64,000 bases of DNA. Origin: Marasmius tenuissimus (lineage: Eukaryota; Basidiomycota; Agaricomycetes; Agaricales; Marasmiaceae). Location of the stretch: NCBI GenBank assembly GCA_029532415.1, contig JAQOTA010000052.1:930001-994000 (forward strand). Direction: 5' to 3'. Both the position numbers and the translations under genes were made by a program. A model generated the notes under the pieces. The model was given only the letters and a program-made list of their open reading frames with translations, did no database searches and was not told the origin of the DNA. Below are positions 57,887-64,000 of the stretch, in pieces (the stretch's first letter is position 1; the number at the start of each line of letters is the position of its first letter).

Positions 57887-58075
57887 TGTGGGCGGTTGAC
57901 GACTGCCACAAGACTACCAGGGAGGAGTATGAGCTGAGTATAAGTAATTTGTCGCGGAATTGACGGGACGCGAGTCGAGACGGGAAAGAGAGCCGGGTGA
58001 TTGCGGAGTTTGAATTTCGACCCGACCTCCAGGCTTTGACCGTCCGACGCGAATTCGTGTGCTTATTTTCCAACC
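57887..58075. promoter_or_regulatory. Bidirectional promoter of two mitochondrial genes (bL17m / ACP)
   Basis: A 189-bp GC-moderate interval separates the divergent start codons. It contains short repeated elements such as GGGAGGAG and CGGGACGCGAG, and no TATA box. Shared control of two nuclear-encoded mitochondrial proteins is a reasonable inference. Confidence 0.45.
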
Positions 58076-58660
58076 ATGTCCTTCCTCCGTCTCGCTGCTA
58101 GATCAACAATTCTCCCCCGCTCTGCCTTCATTGCTCCTCGCGTTCATAGGCAGATTCCTTTCCGTGCATTCGCAGCTGCTGCAGGTCTCTCCAAACAGGA
58201 CATAGAAGCACGCGTCCTCGACGTGTTGAAGGGCTTCGAAAAAGTTGATGCTTCCAAGGTAGAGACACATCCTGTCTTCATTCAAACGCACTAGGAATTG
58301 ACGAGTATTGATGCAGCTCGCACCAACATCACATTTCTCGAAAGACCTTGGACTGGATAGTCTTGACGCTGTTGAGGTCGTCATGGCGGTAGAAGAGGTA
58401 TACCGTCCCACTCTGTCCAGACACAAACCAGATTCATGACCAGACGCGGTTCACAGGAGTTTGCAATTGAGATTCCGGATGCAGAGGCGGACGAAATCCA
58501 AACCGTACAGCAGGGTACGTCGTCCCGGTCTCATCCTCTCTTAACGTGTCGCTGACTCCCTCATAGCCATTGAGTATATCGCCAAGACACCGGAAGGTAA
58601 GGTCCATCAGCCATTTCATTCACAGTTTTCTTACTGCGTGCTTCCCTACTAGCCCATTAA
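58076..58660 (+). CDS. Mitochondrial acyl carrier protein (NDUFAB1/ACP1-like)
   Basis: Carries acyl chains in mitochondrial fatty-acid and lipoate synthesis and is a subunit of complex I. The N-terminal presequence ([20 protein letters not shown]) is basic and amphipathic. The mature part reads [20 protein letters not shown], then the 4'-phosphopantetheine site [19 protein letters not shown] (Ser of DSL). [20 protein letters not shown] and [11 protein letters not shown], the standard C-terminus, complete it. Five exons; the last is tiny, adding only AH and the stop (58653-58660). All motifs are intact. Confidence 0.94.
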
Positions 58661-58941
58661 AATATACTCCTGTTATTGACCTCCTCACCAATGATTCACT
58701 TCTATCATACATTACACCGCGAAGTATCCTGCCATATGATACACTTCACTCCTTGATGCTGTTGCAAAGATCACGTTCGACCACCCAAGGGGATCAGCCC
58801 AAAGCTTTCAGGGCGTATGAACCGGAAAACCGGGATCATTCTCCTGTACCGTCCCGTGAGGTCCGCTGTACACTGTCCGTATAAATGATAATCAAGTGCA
58901 CCCGAAAAGAATCCAATCCCCACCCCACATCTCGTGCTTCA

Positions 58942-60264
58942 ATGCCCATAGAAACAATAACGATCGATAAACCACTCATTGAGGTTGGCTGCACCTTAGG
59001 AGAAGGTTTCCTATTCGATTTCCCGAAAGTTACGATGCATGGTCCTTAAATTCTTTCAGGTCCAGTGTATGATGCAATGACTTCGACCTTGCATTTCGTC
59101 GATATCATAGAATGCAAGGTCTGTCAGTTCCTTGCCTTTAGAGATGCTTCAAACTCTCATGCCGTGCGGCCAGGTTTATCATCTAAACACACGAACGAAT
59201 GAATTCACAAACGACGAGTACCCGGTATCAATCACTAGCCTAGCTTTGAGGTCGCAGGATCCCAAGGTACGTCGACACGTGTAGCGTCCATTCGACTACT
59301 GGCTAAGGTACAGTGACTTGGGAAAGCAGGACATGGGATTTGCCGCCACGACCGAACACGGTTTTGCGTTGCTGAAGCCCCATTTGGAGATTGAGTACCT
59401 CGCACGCCCTCTTCCCCCTGCGGTTGAGGGCCTCAGCCGCTTCAACGACGGTGCTTGCGACAGCCGTGGCCGGTACTTTGCAGGGACAATCTATTCGCCG
59501 GAACACGGGATTGCCGGAAAGCTCTACAGATACGACCCTGCGAATGGTAGTTGTGTTGTCGTGGATGAAGGCCCTTTCACTGTATGTGGGTGTTAAACTT
59601 ACTTGCTTCCACTTATTCCAGTGTTTCGTAGGACTCGAACGGACTAGGATGGAGTCCTGATGAGAAGCTCTTGTGCGGAAATTTCGCCTCCGTACCGTTG
59701 TCTTGAGTGCTGACTAGCAAGGGCTTCAGCTACTTTACCGATACTTGGAAGAACATCATCTATGTCTATGACTACGACATTGACACGGGAAACATCAGGA
59801 ATCGGCGAGTGTTTGTGGATGCGAATGAACTCGGGTATGGCTCAGACGGCTCAGCGTGCGATGGCCTTTGCTTGGACACCGAGGGTGGCATCTGGAACGC
59901 CAGGTCAGCCCGTCATGCGTCACATTCTGAGTGCTCCCGCTGAACATTGCATAGATGGTGTGGGTCCCGGATCATACGGTACAACTCTGAAGGGACACCT
60001 GATTTGGAGATCGTCTTTCCGAAAGTATGGAAAGTCACATCCTGTTGTTTTGGAGGCGAGTCGCCCTCAGGTCTTACGTTGGATTTCGTCTGACGACGTT
60101 CTGCAGGTCCAGACTTGGATCAGCTCTACGTAACTTCAGCGAGCTGTGCGAGTGTGGGTGGAGACGCCTCGAAGCAACTTGAATTCTCCCAGTCGGGACA
60201 CGTTTTCGTCGTTGACCTACACGGAAGGTTCAGAGGGGCGCCTCGTTACTCGTTTAGTAATTGA
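58942..60264 (+). CDS. SMP-30/gluconolactonase-family lactonohydrolase
   Basis: A six-bladed beta-propeller expected to hydrolyse sugar lactones with a divalent metal. The start MPIETITIDKPLIEVGCTLG leads to EG-PVYDAMTSTLHFVDII (metal-site Glu of LGEGP). LSRFNDGACDSRGRYFAGTI (metal-site Asn/Asp) follows. DSNGLGWSPDEKLLFYFTDT and GSACDGLCLDTEGGIWNARW (catalytic Asp in DG/CLD) come next, then GPDLDQLYVTSAS. It ends RFRGAPRYSFSN. The intron at 60056-60106 needs a GC donor (GGAG/GCGAGT) to produce the conserved FGGPDLDQLY. The cytosolic form has no signal peptide. About seven introns. The gene is probably functional. Confidence 0.87.
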
Positions 60265-60687
60265 TTCTCTTGGATTTACGAGCCTCGCGATGGAGAGTTT
60301 CTCTTTGTAGTAGGTAAATCTTTCAACAAAGGCTGAAGCCCGTTAGAGACTATTGGAAAATCCTCGAAAAAGCTGTTGTGGCCGTCTGCAGCCGTCTGCG
60401 CGTGCAGAGTATGTGACGTAACGGGTGGCTGGAATGACTGGGGAGGGTCTGGTAGTGACTCGGAAATTGCCGAAGCCACCTGCGCAGTTACAAGAATAAG
60501 GTTTAGCCCGTGCAGTAGGTGGCTTATCGTAGAACTCGGTGATCGCTCAACTCCTCAAGGTGAGCTCGTCGTTGCGAAAGTCCGCAATAGCCGTTTACTG
60601 ACTTATTTCTTCCCCTCTCTTGAATCTAGGTTCGTGTACGGTTCACTCAGAAAATTCAACTAAATTCACTTCAATACAGACTTCGCA
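60265..60687. other. Intergenic region upstream of uL13
   Basis: 420 bp without a gene. Near 60380-60405 the sequence GCCGTCTGCAGCCGTCTGCG is a short direct repeat. The last 100 bp form the ribosomal-protein leader, with CT-rich stretches (TTTCTTCCCCTCTCTTG). Confidence 0.45.
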
Positions 60688-61467
60688 ATGGCCACTACCA
60701 TTTCCTCGACTCCCATCGTTATTGATGGGAAAGGCCATCTCCTTGGACGGCTGGCTTCTATAATTTCCAAGCAGATCCTCTCTGGTCAGAAGATTGTTGT
60801 GGTGAGGTGCGAAGAGATCAACATTTCTGGTAGCTTCTTCCGAAACAAGGTATGTTTCGCGTCCAATCGACAGTCACCTATCTCAATGTCAACAACAACA
60901 ATAGCTCCGTTACCACAACTTCCTTCACAAGCGCCACATTGTGAACCCCAAAAAATCCGGCCCCTTCCACCACCGCGCTCCTTCCAAGATTCTCTACCGT
61001 GCAATCCGGGGCATGACTCCCCACAAGACTCCCCGTGGTGCTGCTGCCCTTGAGAGGCTCAAGCTCTACGAGGGTGTTCCTCCTCCATACGACCGCAAGA
61101 AGCGAATGGTTGTCCCCGAGGCTTTGAGAGTGTTGAGGTTGAAGCCTGGAAGGAAGTACTGCACCGTGAAGGTTGGCTCTTTTTCTTATCTTCTTTGCCG
61201 AAAAGTATTTCTCACATGATCTCGGCTATACAGCGGCTGTCGCATGAGGTTGGATGGGGATACAAGGACGTTATTGACCGTCTTGAGGAGAAGAGGAAAA
61301 TCAAGGCACAGGCCTTCCATGAGCGCAAGGTGAGCGTATTTTCTTGTTTACCGAACAACATTCTCGCTGAAACCGCCCTGAAACAGGTTGCTGCCGTCAA
61401 GTTGCGCCAAAAGGCGACTGCCGATGCATCGTCATCCTTCCCCCAGCTCACCTCTCTCGGGTATTAG
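60688..61467 (+). CDS. RPL16: 60S ribosomal protein uL13 (Rpl16/L13a)
   Basis: A structural protein of the large cytosolic ribosomal subunit. Start [20 protein letters not shown], then [33 protein letters not shown] and, after an intron, [20 protein letters not shown]. The core [20 protein letters not shown] is followed by [20 protein letters not shown]. The C-terminal exons give [20 protein letters not shown] and [16 protein letters not shown], ending TSLGY. Four introns, each in frame. Size and sequence are standard. Codon use favours C-ending codons more than neighbouring genes, as expected for high expression. Confidence 0.95.
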
Positions 61468-61798
61468 ATGGATGGAGTAGTGGGTTAGTATGCGACATGA
61501 CGAATATGTAACCTATGCCAGTCTACCAGTCTACTATACACCATGTTTTTTGACGAGTCCTCGACGTCCTTTCCGTGCTTTTTTGAGTTGAAGTTACAAG
61601 AAATGACTGTGTCATGAGTTATAAATGGGTGTCATTTTTCCCGGGACTGAACGCCGTCAGCGCGGCGGTGCCGATTCGTAATGCAGGCTGAGTTGGGCTC
61701 AGTTTTGCACACCTTGTTCCCTACCCTCATCGTCGTCCATCGTCCGTTTCTCCTTCTTTTCCTTTCCCCTCGCCCTCTCGCCCCTCCTCCCTCCAATC
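61468..61798. other. Intergenic region, uL13 to KH-domain gene
   Basis: 330 bp without a gene. The last 80 bp before the KH-protein ATG are almost pure pyrimidine (CTCCTTCTTTTCCTTTCCCC), a typical basidiomycete transcription-start or leader feature. Confidence 0.5.
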
Positions 61799-62932
61799 AT
61801 GTCCGATTCCGTCAAGCGTGACTCTGGTTTGTCTTCGCGATTTTTTTCTGGACTTGCCGCAATTTTTTTATTCTTTTTTCACCCGGTTTCGTAGACTCAC
61901 CGCAGCAGTCGCGTTCTCCCTCCCCTTCTCCAAAAGACACCTTGACCCTCAGAGCTCTTGTTACCACCAAGGATGCTGGTATTATCATTGGCAGAGCCGG
62001 AAAAAACGTCGCGGATCTACGTGACCAGACTGGTGTCAGAGCCGGGGTCAGTAAGGTCATCCCTGGTGTACATGAGCGGGTTCTCACTGTCACTGGCTCT
62101 GTCGAGAGTGTAACCAAGGTGCGACCGTTCGATTGTACTGGAATGTGTCACAAGTACTGATCCCTTTTTTTCGCGCGTTTGGTAGGCTTATGCTCTCATA
62201 ATCGACCAGTTAGTGACATCCAACGCATCGTCCCCGGTTACTGCGGCCCCCTCCACTTCACACACCTCCATCCGTCTTCTGATCTCCCATAATCTCATGG
62301 GCACGATCATCGGTCGTAACGGCCTGAAGATCAAGGCTATTCAGGACGGCTCTGGCGCTCGGATGATCGCATCCAAGGAAATGCTTCACCAGTCCACTGA
62401 GCGTATCGTCGAAGTTCAAGGCTCCCCTGAGGCCATCACTCACGCTGTTCAGGAGATCGGCAAATGTCTATTGGAAGACTGGGAGCGGGGAGCAGGAACC
62501 GTGCTGTACCATCCTGGCCCAGCTGATGAACGGAGGCGCTCCTCCAATGGGGCATCATATAGCACCTCTCGTCGTCCCAACGGTGCGGAAAATAAGGCAC
62601 CAAGCTCCCCCACTTCCCCTTCCCTGCAGCAGGCCAGCGTTGCTGCTCAGCCAGCTGCCAATCTACGCACTCAAAACATTTCCATTCCTTCGGACATGGT
62701 TGGCTGTATCATCGGGCGCAGCGGTTCCAAAATCACTGAAATCCGCCGTCTGTCTGGCTCGAAAATCTCCATCGCCAAAGCCCCCCACGATGACACCGGT
62801 GAAAGGATGTTCACCATCGTTGGTACCCCAGAGGCCAACGAAAAAGCGCTGTTTTTGTTGTATAACCAATTGGAGAGCGAAAAAGAGAGGCGCGTTGGGC
62901 GTGAGGCTCAGCAGCAGGAATTGCAAGACTAG
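61799..62932 (+). CDS. Three-KH-domain RNA-binding protein (PCBP/PBP2/Rnc1-like)
   Basis: Binds pyrimidine-rich or structured mRNA to control stability, localisation or translation. The start MSDSVKRDS joins by an intron to DSPQQSRSPSPSPKD. KH1 reads LTLRALVTTKDAGIIIGRAG-KNV, KH2 IRLLISHNLMGTIIGRNGLK and KH3 NISIPSDMVGCIIGRSGSKI; all have intact GxxG loops (GRAG, GRNG, GRSG). A Ser/Pro-rich linker separates KH2 and KH3. The C-terminus is charged and Gln-rich (REAQQQELQD). Three exons, stop at 62930-62932. Order and spacing fit the fungal PBP2/Hek2 class. Confidence 0.92.
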
Positions 62933-63471
62933 GTTTCTCGGCCTTCTAGACTAGCTTTTCGCCGTCCGCTACTCCTCTACCCTCCTTTCGTAACTTACTT
63001 AGCCTGTTTTGGGACTTTTTTTACTGATGATGTATCACCAAATCTACCTCGTACGAGTTGACCAGCGTCACTGTTTCTTTATCCCAGAACCACCCTTGTA
63101 CCAACTTTCTATATGTTCGTTTATGTCGCTACCTTGCTGCCCCAAGCTTGTCAGTCGTCTTCGAGACCCTCGTCTACAACGTCTTGTGCTCCGAATGCTC
63201 CTTCACCTTTACCTTACCATACGACCCTTGTCCCATTGGCTATATCGTAGTGTTTTGTGCTCATTAAATAAAGTATGCATATAGTCTAAATTATCGTTCA
63301 GCAAGAGCACTACCTGGCGTACAGAGCACGTTTCTTTGCAATCGCTCGACGGGTAAGTATGACTCCGAAGGTTCGACCAGAGCGTCTAAATGGGCGTCTG
63401 TTTAAGTAATCCATCAATATTTTTTCGACCTTGACTGTCTAGCCAGCGGCTCTTCAACCGATCCATACACC
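62933..63471. other. Intergenic region with candidate poly(A) signal
   Basis: 540 bp without a gene. AATAAA at 63267-63272 is a candidate polyadenylation signal for the KH-protein transcript, about 335 bp after its stop. The SPB1 promoter lies in the final 150 bp. Confidence 0.45.
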
Positions 63472-64000
63472 ATGGGTAAGACCCAGAAGAAGACCGGTAA
63501 GGGACGTCTCGATAAATACTACAAGCTCGCAAAGTATGTTTGATTTCTCTTGTGTGTCATATTCGTTAGTGAACCTTGTGTCTACAGAGAGCAAGGGTAT
63601 CGAGCACGTTCGGCCTTCAAGCTCATCCAACTCAACAAAAAGTACTCATTTTTGGAGTCCGCGAGATGTTGTATAGATCTCTGTGCTGCACCTGGAGGTT
63701 GGTTGCAGGTTGCTAGCAAGTACATGCCAGTCAACAGTGTCATTGTCGGTGCGTCTTTCGTGATTCCACTGCCTCCATCCAATCGTTGACCTGTTTTTGC
63801 GAAATAAGGTGTCGATCTCGTTCCCATCAAACCCATTCCTCGAGTTGTCACCTTTGCAGCAGATATCACGACCACGAATTGTCGAAACCTTTTACGCGGG
63901 GAGTTGAAAGACTGGAAAGCCGATGTCGTTCTTCACGATGGTGCACCCAACGTCGGTACAGCATGGATTCAAGACGCTTACGGACAGTCCGAACTTGTGT
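63472..64000 (+). CDS. SPB1: Spb1/FtsJ-type rRNA 2'-O-methyltransferase, 5' part (truncated by window edge)
   Basis: A nucleolar AdoMet-dependent methyltransferase that modifies 25S rRNA in pre-60S particles. The start [20 protein letters not shown] is the canonical Spb1 opening. After an intron, [20 protein letters not shown] (catalytic Lys of the K-D-K-E tetrad) follows, then the AdoMet site [21 protein letters not shown] second intron joins VNSVIVG to [20 protein letters not shown], and the end visible here is [20 protein letters not shown] (catalytic Asp of HDGAPNVG). The C-terminal Spb1 domains lie beyond the window. Confidence 0.95.

Noticed and set aside
60276..60479. Minus-strand frame upstream of uL13
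   Set aside because: It lacks an ATG start (begins at GTG) and has no motif; it sits in a promoter region.
1..64000. tRNA, rRNA and CRISPR arrays
   Set aside because: I looked for B-box-like GGTTCGAATC sequences and regularly spaced repeats; those found lay in exons or introns without a matching A box, and no spaced repeat array is present.

Overview
The window is nuclear DNA of a filamentous basidiomycete, most likely an Agaricomycete. Genes are dense and on both strands, and nearly every one is cut by introns of about 45-65 nt with GT..AG ends. Several families are typical of mushrooms and their relatives: a DUF6534 membrane protein, a GH5 mannanase, a fungal P450, an expansin-like secreted protein and binuclear-zinc transcription factors. 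All gene models were assembled by hand from six-frame reading, intron signals and family conservation. The UPF0047 gene, the type III PKS and the two small paralogues were also checked by summing exon lengths.

Layout. 0-6.2 kb: the C-terminus of a probable Mediator subunit 5, a vacuolar-type zinc transporter, eIF3h and a secreted expansin-like protein. 6.2-14.7 kb: a gene-poor stretch holding one clear gene (DUF6534) and some doubtful minus-strand reading frames. 14.7-23.8 kb: a secretion and metabolism block with a GH5 mannanase, a small orphan protein, an ML-domain lipid-transfer protein, a four-pass membrane protein, a paralogue of the orphan and a P450. 24-30.7 kb: the YTH1 mRNA 3'-end factor, a UPF0047/YjbQ protein split into eight exons, a Zn2Cys6 regulator and a membrane protein of unknown role. 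30.8-51 kb: mostly housekeeping and signalling genes, namely RhoGEF, CCR4/NGL2-type nuclease, M16C peptidase, NUFIP1-like protein, DUF423 protein, zinc-finger protein, RAC1 and a large type II membrane protein. 51-55.5 kb: a type III polyketide synthase followed 188 bp later on the same strand by a second Zn2Cys6 regulator, which looks like a minimal biosynthetic locus. 55.7-64 kb: AIM6-like phosphodiesterase, mitochondrial bL17, mitochondrial ACP, SMP-30/gluconolactonase, ribosomal uL13, a three-KH RNA-binding protein and the start of SPB1.

Themes. Many neighbours are divergent pairs with very short shared promoters (109-241 bp); bL17m/ACP is a pair of mitochondrial genes. RAC1 and a DH-PH RhoGEF lie about 11.5 kb apart and could belong to one signalling pathway, although nothing in the sequence proves it. 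Gene structure is the most unusual feature: exons of 3, 5, 6, 12 and 18 nt are needed to rebuild conserved motifs, and four genes use GC..AG introns.
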